DNA from: Pseudomonas sp.
Lineage (GTDB): Bacteria > Pseudomonadota > Gammaproteobacteria > Pseudomonadales > Pseudomonadaceae
Length of the DNA stretch: 32,165 nt
NCBI GenBank assembly: GCA_030656145.1
Contig: JAUSOF010000006.1
Location: forward strand, 1 to 32,165
Reading direction: 5' to 3'
The number at the start of each line of letters is the position of its first letter. Position 1 is the first letter of the stretch. Positions 1 to 7,503 of this stretch are shown one piece after another. Position numbers and translations under genes: made by a program. Below the pieces are notes generated by a model. It worked only from the letters and a program-made list of their open reading frames with translations, ran no database searches and was not told the origin of the DNA.

Positions 1-416
1 GCCAGCAGGCTGGGCAACGCCGCCTGAGTGCAATGCAGGGCACCAAAATAGTTGACCGCCATAACCCGCTGAAACACCGCTAACTCGGTCTCGGCAAAGC
101 TGCTGCGGTGAGTGATGCCGGCGTTGTTGACCAGCACATCAATACCACCAAAGCGTTCGACGGCCAGGGCCACGGCGCGCTGCACCGCTTCGGCATCGGC
201 GACATCGCACACCAGCCCCAGCGCCTCGGCATTGTGATGATCGGCCAGGTGCTGCACCAGACTGTCCAGCGCCTGCTGCTGCAAATCCAGAATCACCAAA
301 CGTGCGCCAGCCTGGGCCAGACGCACGGCCAAGGCGCGGCCGATGCCGGCGCAACCGCCGGTAATCAACACCACCTTGCGGTCGAATACTTTGTTGGCGA
401 AGACCTTGCGATACAT
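1..416 (-). CDS. Short-chain dehydrogenase/reductase (SDR), 3' end beyond the window
   Basis: Read from the minus strand starting at 416, the first ~138 codons show a classical SDR fold. The start MYRKVFANK leads into the cofactor loop VLITGGCAGIGRALA (TGxxxGxG, about residues 18-25). A D-x-L segment follows after beta-2 (LVILDLQQQ), then CDVAD and the NNAG motif (IDVLVNNAG). The acidic residue after beta-2 suggests NAD(H) rather than NADPH. The catalytic Ser-Tyr-Lys lies beyond the window edge, so substrate and activity cannot be judged. A purine-rich GGGGGG sits 6 bases upstream of the ATG. The family is certain; the specific function is unknown. Confidence 0.85.
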   Translation of the reverse strand, partial: MYRKVFANKVFDRKVVLITGGCAGIGRALAVRLAQAGARLVILDLQQQALDSLVQHLADHHNAEALGLVCDVADAEAVQRAVALAVERFGGIDVLVNNAGITHRSSFAETELAVFQRVMAVNYFGALHCTQAALPSLL

Positions 417-440
417 GGTTTGCCCCCCGGCTTTACTGAG

Positions 441-520
441 AGCTTGTGAAAAAACTCTCGCCTACTGCGACCGCCCCTTGGCGTCCGCTCTCGCTACGGC
501 GCTCGATATTTTCACAACCT
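441..520. repeat. 80-bp inverted-repeat element between SDR and CDGSH genes
   Basis: AGCTTGTGAAAA at 441-452 faces TTTTCACAACCT at 509-520; the arms pair with one mismatch. The interior is rich in CGCT/GCGT words. It lies downstream of the CDGSH gene and upstream of the SDR gene, both on the minus strand. It resembles the short palindromic elements dispersed through Pseudomonas intergenic regions, but only one copy is present here, so the assignment as a repeat family is inference. It could also form a long hairpin in the read-through transcript. Confidence 0.45.
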
Positions 521-533
521 CTGACTGCTGGTG

Positions 534-773
534 CTACAGCTTGTTATGGCTGCCGTCGCAACAGGGCGGCGCCTGGGTATGTTTGCAACCGCAAAAGTAC
601 AGGGTGTCGCTCTGTTCGGCATGGTATTTCAACGGTGTGATGCCAGTTCCTTTATGGCTGCCGTCACAAAATGGCTGGCTGGCACTATGCCCGCAGCGGC
701 ACCAGAAATAGTCTTTCCCAGCCTGCACCTCGACGGCAAAGGGGGCGCGTTGGGCAATCAGCGGCTCAGTCAT
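534..773 (-). CDS. CDGSH-type iron-sulfur protein with two motifs
   Basis: This 79-residue protein is made of two CDGSH zinc-finger-like motifs. The first has ligands C25, C27, C36 and H40 (CRCGHSASQPFCDGSH). The second has C61, C63, C72 and H76 (CGCKHTQAPPCCDGSH). Both keep the C-x-C-x2-(S/T)-x3-P-x-C-D-G-S-H pattern that holds a 2Fe-2S cluster by three Cys and one His. Bacterial two-motif members are soluble and thought to work in redox or iron-sulfur handling; the partner is unknown. The start is supported by GGAG 6 bases upstream of the ATG. It follows hrpB on the same strand after ~217 bases, so it probably has its own promoter. Confidence 0.9.
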   Translation of the reverse strand: MTEPLIAQRAPFAVEVQAGKDYFWCRCGHSASQPFCDGSHKGTGITPLKYHAEQSDTLYFCGCKHTQAPPCCDGSHNKL

Positions 774-990
774 GTTAGCTCCTCAATTCAGGACATTGCT
801 CGGGCGGCGCACGGCCTGACTCGCGCTCGCCTTCCAGGTTTGCTCAGCATAGTCCAAGGGGCCGACACACTGCTGGGCGACGCCTGGCATTGGCGGCGCA
901 CGCACGCACAACAGTGGCACGCGGCGCGTACGCTGAGCGTTGCGCCACATATCACCATCGCCCACACGATAGCCGCTCGCGCCAGCCAGG
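774..990. other. Intergenic gap between hrpB and the CDGSH gene
   Basis: A 217-base gap on the leading side of the CDGSH gene. The only supported element is the Shine-Dalgarno GGAG next to the CDGSH start. A 60-codon minus-strand reading frame at 783-965 has no recognisable domain and looks like chance. No clear terminator for hrpB was found. Confidence 0.4.
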
Positions 991-3525
991 CTATTTGCGC
1001 GGTTTGACCCGCGCGGTGGGTTCGGCGATCAGTGGGTCGTCCGGCCAGTAATGCTTGGGATACCTGCCCTTCAAATCCTTCTTCACCTCGCTGTAGGTGC
1101 TGCGCCAGAAATTGGCCAGGTCCTGGGTCACCTGCACCGGGCGCCGCGCCGGCGATAGCAGATGCAGCTTGACCACTTGCTGGCCGCCGGCAATGCGCGG
1201 CGTATCGGCCAGGCCGAACAACTCCTGCAGGCGCACCGCCAGTACCGGCGGCTGCTCACTGTAATCCAGACCGATGCGCGAACCGGACGGCACCAGCAGG
1301 CTGCGTGGCGCCAGTTCCTCAAGGTGCTGCGGCAGCGGCCAGGGCAGCAGGTTCTTCAGCAGCCCGGACAGATCCAGGTTGGCAAAATGGCTGAGGCGCT
1401 TGACCTTGCCCAGGTAAGGTTGCAGCCAGTCCTCCAGACTGACGAGCAGCGCCGCATCGCTGACATCCGGCCACTGGCTGTCGCCCTTGGCGGCCAGATC
1501 CAGCGCGCGCAGCAGGGCCACCCGTGCCTGCCACTGGCGCAACTCGGGAGTCCAGGGCAGCAACGCCAGGCCCTTGCGCCGCACCAGGCCGAGCAAGGCG
1601 CGGCTGCGGGCGGCTTCATCCAGGCCGGTCAATGGCTCGCGCTCGAGCACCAATTCGCCGACCTTGCGCTGGCGTTCGGCGCGCAGCACGCCTTCGCGCT
1701 CGTCCCAGTCCAGCTCCTCATACACGCTGACCTGCTCGGCCAGCACCGTCTCGAACAGCTGCGGGTCGAGATCGGCGGCCAGGTAGATGCGCTCCTCGCG
1801 CTGGCCCTGGCGACTGCCGAGATCGGCCAGTACCAGCCATTCATGCTTCATCAGCGCATCGGCGTCGGCAAACAGTGCGGCGCGGCCGTTGGCCAGGCGG
1901 TATTCGGCGCCGCTGGCCCGGCGCTGCTGGGCCACCCGGTCGGGGTAGGCGAACGCGAGCAAGGCGCCGAGCCAGCGCGGATGTTCGGGGTCGGCAACCG
2001 CAGTGCTTGCAGGGGTGCGCCTGAGGTAGCCCTGGAACTGCCGGGCCAACTGACGCGCCCGCTGCACCCCGCCTTGGGCGCCACGCGCGGCTTTGCTCGC
2101 GCCGCCGAGCAAGGCGATGCGGCTGTGCAAGTCGGCGCCTGCGCCTCTTAGAATGTCGCGCTCGCCGAGCAAGGCAGCCAGGTCGCAGGCCAGCGTACCC
2201 AGGCCCAATGCCTGGCCGCGCAGCAGCAGATGGGCGATGCGTGGGTGCGCCGGCAATTCGGCCATGGCCTGGCCATGGGTCGTCAGTACCCCACGCTGAT
2301 CCAGCGCGCCGAGGCGGGTCAGCAAATCCGTGGCTTGGGCATAAGCGGCGGCAGGCGGCGGGTCGAGCCAGGCCAGTTCGGCCGGGGTCACGCCCCAGCG
2401 CGCCAATTGCAGGGCCAGACCGGCCAGATCGGCCTGGAGGATTTCTGCCGCGCCGTAGGCCGCGAGCTGCTCGTGCTGATGCTGCGACCACAGGCGATAG
2501 CAACTGCCAGGCTGCAGGCGTCCGGCACGACCGGCGCGCTGGGTGGCGCTGGCGCGGGAAATCCGCTGGGTATCCAGGCGCGTCATGCCGCTGCCCGGAT
2601 CGAAGCGCGGCACCCGCGCCAGGCCGGCGTCCACCACCACGCGTACCCCCTCAATGGTCAGGCTGGTCTCGGCGATGTTGGTCGCCAGCACCACCTTGCG
2701 CTTGCCCGCAGGCGCTGGCTCGATGGCCGCGCGCTGGGCGCTCAGGTCCAGCTCGCCATGCAACGGACACAGGAGGATCTCGGCGCGACCGGCCAGCGCC
2801 TCGGTCAATTGCTCATTGACCCGGCGGATCTCCGCCTGGCCGGGGAGAAATACCAGCAGACTGCCCGGCTCGTCGGCCAGCGCCTGCAGCACCGTTTGCA
2901 CCACCTTGGGCTCTAGCCACTCGCCGGGTTGATAGGGCGCACCCCAGCGCAACTCCACGGGAAACATGCGTCCCTCGCTGCGCAGCACCGGCGCATCGTC
3001 GAGCAGCGCGGCCAGCTTCTCGCCCTCCAGGGTCGCCGACATCAGCAACACCTTGAGCGCCGGCTCACCGGAGTCCGCGCCGCGAAACATGCTGCGGCCG
3101 TTGAGGCACAGGGCCAGGGCCAGATCGGCATCCAGGCTGCGCTCGTGGAATTCGTCGAAGATCACCAGGCCGACCCCTTCCAGCGCCGGGTCGTCCTGCA
3201 GGCGACGGGCCAGGATGCCCTCGGTAACCACCTCGATGCGGGTGCGCGGGCCGACCTTGCTGTCCAGGCGAATGCGGTAGCCGACGGTCTCGCCGACCTG
3301 CTCGCCCAATTCACTGGCCAGCCGTTCGGCAGCGGCGCGCGCGGCCAGGCGGCGCGGCTCGAGCATGATGATGCGCTGCCCGGCCAACCAGGGTTCATTC
3401 AGCAGCGCCAGCGGCACGCGGGTGGTCTTGCCGGCGCCGGGTGGAGCCTCCAGCACCGCTTCGTGGCGGCTCGCCAGGGCCTGGCGCAGCGCAGGTAACA
3501 GGACGTCGATAGGCAGGGAATTCAT
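991..3525 (-). CDS. hrpB: ATP-dependent DExH-box RNA helicase HrpB
   Basis: The 844-residue protein has the full HrpB layout. The DExH core has Walker A APPGAGKTT near residue 30, the Walker B/motif II IFDEFHERSLD, motif III LMSATLE and motif VI QRAGRAGR. HA2 and HrpB-specific C-terminal regions follow, ending in the conserved SRYPKHYWPDDP-like tail (here GRYPKHYWPDDP). HrpB is a conserved proteobacterial DEAH-type helicase of poorly defined RNA target. The ATG at 3525 is preferred over an in-frame GTG at 3531 because GGAG lies 5 bases upstream of it. The length matches the family (about 810-850). Confidence 0.95.
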   Translation of the reverse strand: MNSLPIDVLLPALRQALASRHEAVLEAPPGAGKTTRVPLALLNEPWLAGQRIIMLEPRRLAARAAAERLASELGEQVGETVGYRIRLDSKVGPRTRIEVVTEGILARRLQDDPALEGVGLVIFDEFHERSLDADLALALCLNGRSMFRGADSGEPALKVLLMSATLEGEKLAALLDDAPVLRSEGRMFPVELRWGAPYQPGEWLEPKVVQTVLQALADEPGSLLVFLPGQAEIRRVNEQLTEALAGRAEILLCPLHGELDLSAQRAAIEPAPAGKRKVVLATNIAETSLTIEGVRVVVDAGLARVPRFDPGSGMTRLDTQRISRASATQRAGRAGRLQPGSCYRLWSQHQHEQLAAYGAAEILQADLAGLALQLARWGVTPAELAWLDPPPAAAYAQATDLLTRLGALDQRGVLTTHGQAMAELPAHPRIAHLLLRGQALGLGTLACDLAALLGERDILRGAGADLHSRIALLGGASKAARGAQGGVQRARQLARQFQGYLRRTPASTAVADPEHPRWLGALLAFAYPDRVAQQRRASGAEYRLANGRAALFADADALMKHEWLVLADLGSRQGQREERIYLAADLDPQLFETVLAEQVSVYEELDWDEREGVLRAERQRKVGELVLEREPLTGLDEAARSRALLGLVRRKGLALLPWTPELRQWQARVALLRALDLAAKGDSQWPDVSDAALLVSLEDWLQPYLGKVKRLSHFANLDLSGLLKNLLPWPLPQHLEELAPRSLLVPSGSRIGLDYSEQPPVLAVRLQELFGLADTPRIAGGQQVVKLHLLSPARRPVQVTQDLANFWRSTYSEVKKDLKGRYPKHYWPDDPLIAEPTARVKPRK

Positions 3526-3531
3526 GAACAC

Positions 3532-3665
3532 TCCAATCTGGTCGGCGATTATAGCGGCGAACCAGCTGCGCGCTGCGCCGGTCTTAGCTGAGCCAGATCG
3601 TTGCGTAGCAGTTTTGCAAAGGCCGGCTTGCTATAGTTGTACCCACTTTTCCCCGGAGGTATTCA
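3532..3665 (+). promoter_or_regulatory. Divergent hrpB / lipoprotein control region
   Basis: The 134 bases between divergent hrpB and the lipoprotein gene hold a -10-like TATAGT at 3632-3637 on the plus strand, without a good -35 hexamer. A very strong Shine-Dalgarno GGAGGT lies at 3655-3660, five bases before the ATG at 3666. No operator-like palindrome was obvious. Confidence 0.4.
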
Positions 3666-4085
3666 ATGCGCACCCCCTACCGCGTTATTAGCGGCGCTCT
3701 CGCCGCCGTCCTGCTGACCCAACTAACCGCCTGCGGGACGTTGTTTTTCCCTGATCGACGCGGCCAGATCGATGGCCGGGTCGACCCGGTAGTGGTCGGA
3801 CTGAATGCCATCGGCATCCTGTTTTACGTGATCCCTGGCCTGATCGCCTTTGGCATCGACTTTGCCACTGGCGCCATCTACCTGCCGAACGGACAAAGCG
3901 CCCAGGTCGATCCGCAAGAGCTGCACAAGGTTGTAGATGCCGAGGGCAAGATCGACCACGCCCAACTCAAGGCGCTGATCGAACAGCAGACGGGTCACAG
4001 CCTGCCGCTCGACGACCCACGGCTGATCCACAGCAACGCCAGCGCCGAACAACTGGCGGCCTATGGACTGCGCCCGGCGGCTTGA
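3666..4085 (+). CDS. Small predicted lipoprotein with one hydrophobic segment
   Basis: This 139-residue protein has an N-terminal signal peptide ending in the lipobox L-T-A-C with the lipidated Cys at position 23. A hydrophobic stretch follows at about residues 43-72 (VVVGLNAIGILFYVIPGLIA and onward) that may lie in or against the membrane. The C-terminal half is polar and contains a VDPQELHKVVDAEGKID segment. I do not recognise an established function; similar Pseudomonas proteins are annotated only as hypothetical or lipoprotein. Residue 24 is Gly, so outer-membrane sorting by Lol is expected. The start is certain from the GGAGGT ribosome site. The protein is followed by fieF after 81 bases on the same strand. 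Confidence 0.8.
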   Translation: MRTPYRVISGALAAVLLTQLTACGTLFFPDRRGQIDGRVDPVVVGLNAIGILFYVIPGLIAFGIDFATGAIYLPNGQSAQVDPQELHKVVDAEGKIDHAQLKALIEQQTGHSLPLDDPRLIHSNASAEQLAAYGLRPAA

Positions 4086-4166
4086 GCATTTACTGACGCG
4101 CAACAACCCCTAGCCACACCCCTGGCTTGGCCCTCTCGGCCAGGCCTGACATAGAGTGCGAGACCC

Positions 4167-5051
4167 GTGACCATATTGCCGCAGCATGCTCGACTGATGC
4201 GCCAGGCCACCTTTGCGGCGCTGGCCGTGGCATTGACCCTGGCGCTGGCCAAAGCCATCGCGTGGTGGTTGAGCGGCTCGGTCAGCCTGCTGGCGGGTCT
4301 TACCGACTCACTGCTGGACGGCGCTGCCTCGCTGCTCAATCTGATCGCTGTGCACTATGCCTTGCGCCCGGCGGACGAAGATCATCGCTACGGACACGGC
4401 AAAGCCGAGGCCCTCGCCGGGCTTGGCCAGGCACTGTTTATCGGCATCAGTGCAGTGGTGGTCGGCCTGCATGGCGTAGATCGCCTGCTCAATCCGCAAC
4501 CACTCGGCGCCGCGACCCTGGGCGTGGTGGTGATGCTGTTGTCGCTGGCACTGACCGCCGCCCTGCTGATGTTCCAGGGCCATGTGGTGCGCGAAACCGG
4601 CTCCACGGCTATCCGCGCAGACTCGCTGCACTACCGCTCCGACCTGCTGCTCAATGCCAGCATCCTGCTCGCCCTGCTGCTGGCCAGCTTCGGCTGGCCG
4701 CAACTGGATGCGCTGTTCGGTATCGGCATCGCCTTCTTCATCCTCTGGAGCGCAGTGAGCATCGCCCGCGAGGCTTCGGCTGTACTGATGGACAAGGAGC
4801 TGGCACCGGAACTCAGCGAGCGCATGCACCTGCTGGCCTGCGGCATACCCGGGGTGCTCGGCGCGCACGACCTGCGCACGCGGATGTCTGGCACCCGCTG
4901 GTTCGTCCAACTGCATGTAGAGCTGGACAGTGAGCTGAGCCTGTTGCAGGCCCATGAACTGTGCGAGCAAGTCGAATTCGCAATTCGCGCCGAATTCTCC
5001 CGCGCCGAGGTGCTGGTACACGCCGATCCCCTCGAGCCGGCTCAGCATTGA
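4167..5051 (+). CDS. fieF: Cation diffusion facilitator, FieF/YiiP type (Fe/Zn efflux)
   Basis: The 294-residue protein closely follows E. coli FieF/YiiP. Six membrane segments fill residues ~12-205 and a cytoplasmic dimerisation domain follows. The transport site is complete: D47 and D51 in TDSLLD of TM2, H155 and D159 in HYRSD of TM5. The interfacial D-x-H-x3-H region is seen as EDHRYGHGKAE. The C-terminal domain keeps GVLGAHDLRTRMSG and ends with VLVHADP. It acts as a proton-coupled homodimer exporting divalent metals. The start is GTG at 4167 with GCGAG upstream; an internal ATG ten codons later is possible. It is next to a second metal transporter of the VIT1 type. Confidence 0.92.
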   Translation: MTILPQHARLMRQATFAALAVALTLALAKAIAWWLSGSVSLLAGLTDSLLDGAASLLNLIAVHYALRPADEDHRYGHGKAEALAGLGQALFIGISAVVVGLHGVDRLLNPQPLGAATLGVVVMLLSLALTAALLMFQGHVVRETGSTAIRADSLHYRSDLLLNASILLALLLASFGWPQLDALFGIGIAFFILWSAVSIAREASAVLMDKELAPELSERMHLLACGIPGVLGAHDLRTRMSGTRWFVQLHVELDSELSLLQAHELCEQVEFAIRAEFSRAEVLVHADPLEPAQH

Positions 5052-5077
5052 GAATGGCGATGCACCCCCTTTCTCAA
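5048..5077 (+). terminator. Possible hairpin at the fieF 3' end
   Basis: TTGAGAA at 5048-5054 pairs perfectly with TTCTCAA at 5071-5077 across a 16-base loop, and the fieF stop codon lies in the left arm. There is no uridine run, so intrinsic termination would be weak. Confidence 0.25.
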
Positions 5078-5298
5078 GGCAAAAAGCCGTTGCGGCGCGG
5101 CGTCTGAGGAACAGAACGCCAACACTCGTTGGGCTCAAGGCGCCCGCCGCACGCCACTTCTCACACTGCAAAGCATGCGGCTGCACTAAGGTCGCGCCGC
5201 TGGCGCCATGACGACAGACTGACGAGAGGCCAAACGCATCGCAAAACGGATTTCCCGCTTATGCTGATAGGGCGCATCAGCTTTGTGGACAAAGCCCC

Positions 5299-6054
5299 AT
5301 GAAAAAAACCAGCCTCGAGACGCTTCACCGCGAACACCAGCCCGACGCCATCGAGAAGCGCCTGAACCAAAAACACAGACCGCAAACCATTTCCGATGCC
5401 GTACTCGGCGGCATAGACGGTTGCGTCACCACCTTTGCCATCGTCGCCGGCGCGGTCGGCGCCGGATTTTCCGCCTCGGTCGCGTTGATCATGGGCTTTG
5501 CCAACCTGTTTGCCGACGGTTTCAGCATGGCCGTGAGCAACTATGAGGCGATCAAGGCTCAGCGCGAGGTCCGCGAGCAGGCCCGCCGCATGGAAGAGGA
5601 ACACATTGACCGGGTGCCCGACGGTGAACTCGAAGAAATCCGCCAGGTGTTCTACCGCAAGGGCTTCAGCGGCGAAATACTCGAGGCGATCGTCACCACC
5701 ATCAGCCGCGATCGTCAGCTCTGGGTTGAAACCATGCTTATCGAAGAGCACGGCCTGCAGACCGTCGAGCTGCAGCCTGCGCGCTCGGCCGCCGTGACGT
5801 TTACAGCCTTTCTGATCGCCGGGGCCATCCCGTTGTTACCCTTGCTTTTCTCCAGCCTGGGTATCCAGCGCCAATTCATGTTGAGCACGGCCCTGGCCGC
5901 AGCGGTGTTCTTTTCCATCGGCATGCTGAAGAGCCTGGTGTTTGCCAAACCGGTGCTGCGCGCCGGACTTGGCACCCTGCTCACCGGCGGCGCGGCGGCC
6001 TCTCTGGCCTACCTGACCGGCTACCTGCTGCGCTACGTGTTCGGCATCGAGTGA
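5299..6054 (+). CDS. VIT1/CCC1-family iron/manganese transporter
   Basis: This 251-residue protein has the VIT1/CCC1 layout. A short polar N-terminus leads to TM1 (SDAVLGGIDGCVTTFAIVAG) and TM2 (ALIMGFANLFADGFSMAVSNY). A charged cytoplasmic metal-binding insert with many Glu residues follows (about residues 80-155, EEEHIDRVPDGELEEIRQVF onward), then three C-terminal membrane segments. The family moves Fe2+ or Mn2+ in exchange for protons, in bacteria most likely outward. The ATG at 5299 has only a weak ribosome site (GTGGAC). A small inverted repeat GCTGAT/ATCAGC at 5263-5281 precedes it and could be an operator. Its placement beside fieF suggests a shared role in metal detoxification (inference). 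Confidence 0.85.
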   Translation: MKKTSLETLHREHQPDAIEKRLNQKHRPQTISDAVLGGIDGCVTTFAIVAGAVGAGFSASVALIMGFANLFADGFSMAVSNYEAIKAQREVREQARRMEEEHIDRVPDGELEEIRQVFYRKGFSGEILEAIVTTISRDRQLWVETMLIEEHGLQTVELQPARSAAVTFTAFLIAGAIPLLPLLFSSLGIQRQFMLSTALAAAVFFSIGMLKSLVFAKPVLRAGLGTLLTGGAAASLAYLTGYLLRYVFGIE

Positions 6055-6065
6055 GGCGATGAGCC

Positions 6066-6150
6066 GTGGGAGCGGCCGGACGGCGTTGCGCTTTAGCCGA
6101 GAATGCCTTCGCGGCGCAGTAAACGCTGCGCGGCTAAAGCCACTCCTACG
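6066..6150. repeat. REP-type inverted repeat
   Basis: GTGGGAG at 6066-6072 is mirrored by CTCCTAC at 6143-6149. The inner arms CTTTAGCCG (6091-6099) and CGGCTAAAG (6131-6139) are a perfect 9-base inverted repeat. The words match the abundant Pseudomonas REP family with GGAGCGGCTTTAGCCGCGA. It lies just after the VIT1-type gene. Confidence 0.75.
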
Positions 6151-6178
6151 AGGACGCTGATGCCCTGGGATTGCGCAC

Positions 6179-6213
6179 AGAAAAAAGGGAGACCTGGCGG
6201 CCTCCCTTTTTTC
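6179..6213. terminator. Strong bidirectional rho-independent terminator
   Basis: AAAAAAGGGAG and CTCCCTTTTTT form an 11-base stem around a ~10-base loop (ACCTGGCGGC), with T-runs on the 3' side in both directions. It serves the VIT1-type transporter on the plus strand. Any minus-strand transcript from the region upstream of the Lrp gene would also stop here. Confidence 0.85.
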
Positions 6214-6502
6214 TTGCCTGGGGCAAGTGTCCGCTACTGGCAATTCTGTCGCCGCTTTCGTCGCCTGCCTGGTTGGGCAGTGCGGACCCGGGTGCCGTGA
6301 CGACCTGGTAAGGCCGGCGGCGCCGATTCGCCTGATTGGGCGAGCCGGGTGGACATGTCGTCCGGGCCGTGAAACTGAGATAAATACTACCGAAGCAGGC
6401 GCAGTTAAAGATTGCGGATATTGCTGATTAACTCGCCACTTGCGCAATTTTTAACTAATAGCGCATGATTAATCGCAACCAACAGATAAAAGCGCACCAA
6501 TC

Positions 6503-6982
6503 ATGACCAGACTTGACCGATACGACCTGAATATTCTCGCTGAACTGCAGCGCGACGCCACCCTGTCCAATCAGGATCTGGCCGAACGCATCGGCCTGTC
6601 GCCATCGCCCTGTTCGCGGCGGGTCAAGCAACTGGAGGAAGACGGCTACATCCTCGGCCAGGTCGCCTTGCTGGATCGCAAAAAGCTCGGCCTGACCCTT
6701 ACCGCCTATGTGTTGATCGGCATGGACAAACACACCCCCGAGCGCTTCGAGCACTTCCAGGAAATGATTCGCCAATGCCCGCAAGTGCTGGAATGTAGCC
6801 TGGTCACCGGCATGGATGCCGATTACCAGCTAAAGGTGGTGGTACCGGACATGGACCATTACCAGCAACTGCTTCTCGGCACGCTGACCCGTATCGAAGG
6901 TGTCTCCAGTGTGCGCTCGAGCTTCGTGCTGCAGCAGATCCTGTCCAGCACCCAGTTGCCACTGCAACACCTGCGACATTAA
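6503..6982 (+). CDS. Lrp/AsnC-family transcriptional regulator
   Basis: At 159 residues it is the usual length for the family. The N-terminal winged helix-turn-helix covers residues ~3-50 (DLNILAELQRDATLSNQDLA, then IGLSPSPCSRRVKQLEEDG). The C-terminal RAM ligand-binding/oligomerisation domain covers ~65-145, with the TG(M/D)-D-Y motif seen as VTGMDADYQLKVVV and the IEGVSSVRSSFVL strand. Such regulators respond to an amino acid and usually control a neighbouring, often divergent, catabolic or export gene. Here no divergent gene is present next to it, so the target is unknown; autoregulation through the AT-rich upstream DNA is likely. Confidence 0.92.
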   Translation: MTRLDRYDLNILAELQRDATLSNQDLAERIGLSPSPCSRRVKQLEEDGYILGQVALLDRKKLGLTLTAYVLIGMDKHTPERFEHFQEMIRQCPQVLECSLVTGMDADYQLKVVVPDMDHYQQLLLGTLTRIEGVSSVRSSFVLQQILSSTQLPLQHLRH

Positions 6983-7009
6983 GTCCGAGAGGCTGCCGGG
7001 CCGCATAGG

Positions 7010-7015
7010 TATAAT
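7010..7015 (+). promoter_or_regulatory. -10 box (TATAAT) upstream of the DUF2788 gene
   Basis: A consensus TATAAT lies 125 bases before the DUF2788 start. No good -35 hexamer is present 16-18 bases upstream, so activity is uncertain. Confidence 0.4.
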
Positions 7016-7140
7016 CCCTAGCATTCAGCTGTGCCTTGTGCGGCCCGCCATAAAGAGCCTTGCGCTCAGACAATAACAATCGCCCTGCCCACCTACTGCC
7101 TGTTATGGCGGCACAGCCTCGTTTTGCCAATGAGGCCACC

Positions 7141-7344
7141 ATGGAACCGCATGTATTCGAAGAGTTGATGATGACCGTACTGGTCGGCGGCCTAGTGCTG
7201 TTCATGGCGTTCATCGTCTGGGACCTGGCAAAGAAGTCCAAGGCCGGACGCTTTGGCACCATGATCCTGTTTCTGGCCCTGGGCCTGGGCGTGCTTGGCT
7301 TTGTCATCAAGACCGTGGTGATCGCCGGGATGGAAGGCGTCTGA
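7141..7344 (+). CDS. DUF2788 small membrane protein
   Basis: The 67-residue protein starts MEPHVFEELMMTVLVGG and has two membrane helices: residues ~9-28 (MMTVLVGGLVLFMAFIVW) and ~43-62 (MILFLALGLGVLGFVIKTVV). A conserved basic loop (DLAKKSKAGRFG) links them. This matches the DUF2788 family, of unknown function and common in Pseudomonas and relatives. The ATG at 7141 is chosen because family members begin with MEP and GAGG lies six bases upstream; a TTG start 27 codons earlier would add an unconserved tail. Confidence 0.8.
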   Translation: MEPHVFEELMMTVLVGGLVLFMAFIVWDLAKKSKAGRFGTMILFLALGLGVLGFVIKTVVIAGMEGV

Positions 7345-7435
7345 GCAGTCGCTGAAAACGACCATAGCCGCTCAACTGTCGCTCCCTCACGCCACGCTCC
7401 GCGTAGGCGCAATCAAAGCCATACGCGGTTCCCCT

Positions 7436-7460
7436 GTGGGAGCGGACTTGTCCGCGAAGC
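7436..7460. repeat. Single REP unit
   Basis: GTGGGAGCGGACTTGTCCGC followed by GAAGC matches the classic Pseudomonas REP word, with the hairpin GCGGA/TCCGC. It lies between the convergent DUF2788 and RluE-like genes. Confidence 0.75.
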
Positions 7461-7503
7461 TCTTGCCTTGCCCGCACCGCCGATCACACAAACAGCCCAC
7501 ACC

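Larger units (their letters stand above)
6055..6502. other. 448-base gene-free region with REP, terminator and AT-rich Lrp upstream region
   Basis: Left to right it holds a REP doublet (6066-6150), a strong terminator (6179-6213), an unexplained GC-rich block (~6215-6380), and an AT-rich stretch (~6380-6500) directly upstream of the Lrp-type regulator. The last contains repeated TTAA/ATTAA words, the kind of sequence Lrp proteins bind. A 40-codon minus-strand frame (6356 to 6234) starts with ATG and ends just before the terminator. It encodes a very basic peptide (GRRRKRRQ near its end) with no recognisable match, and I do not call it a gene. Confidence 0.45.

Noticed and set aside
783..965. 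60-codon minus-strand frame between hrpB and the CDGSH gene
   Set aside because: No domain, no clear ribosome site, Arg/Pro-rich composition typical of chance frames.
5836..6447. 203-codon minus-strand frame across the VIT1-type gene end, REP and terminator
   Set aside because: It crosses a REP element and a strong terminator and is antisense to a conserved gene.
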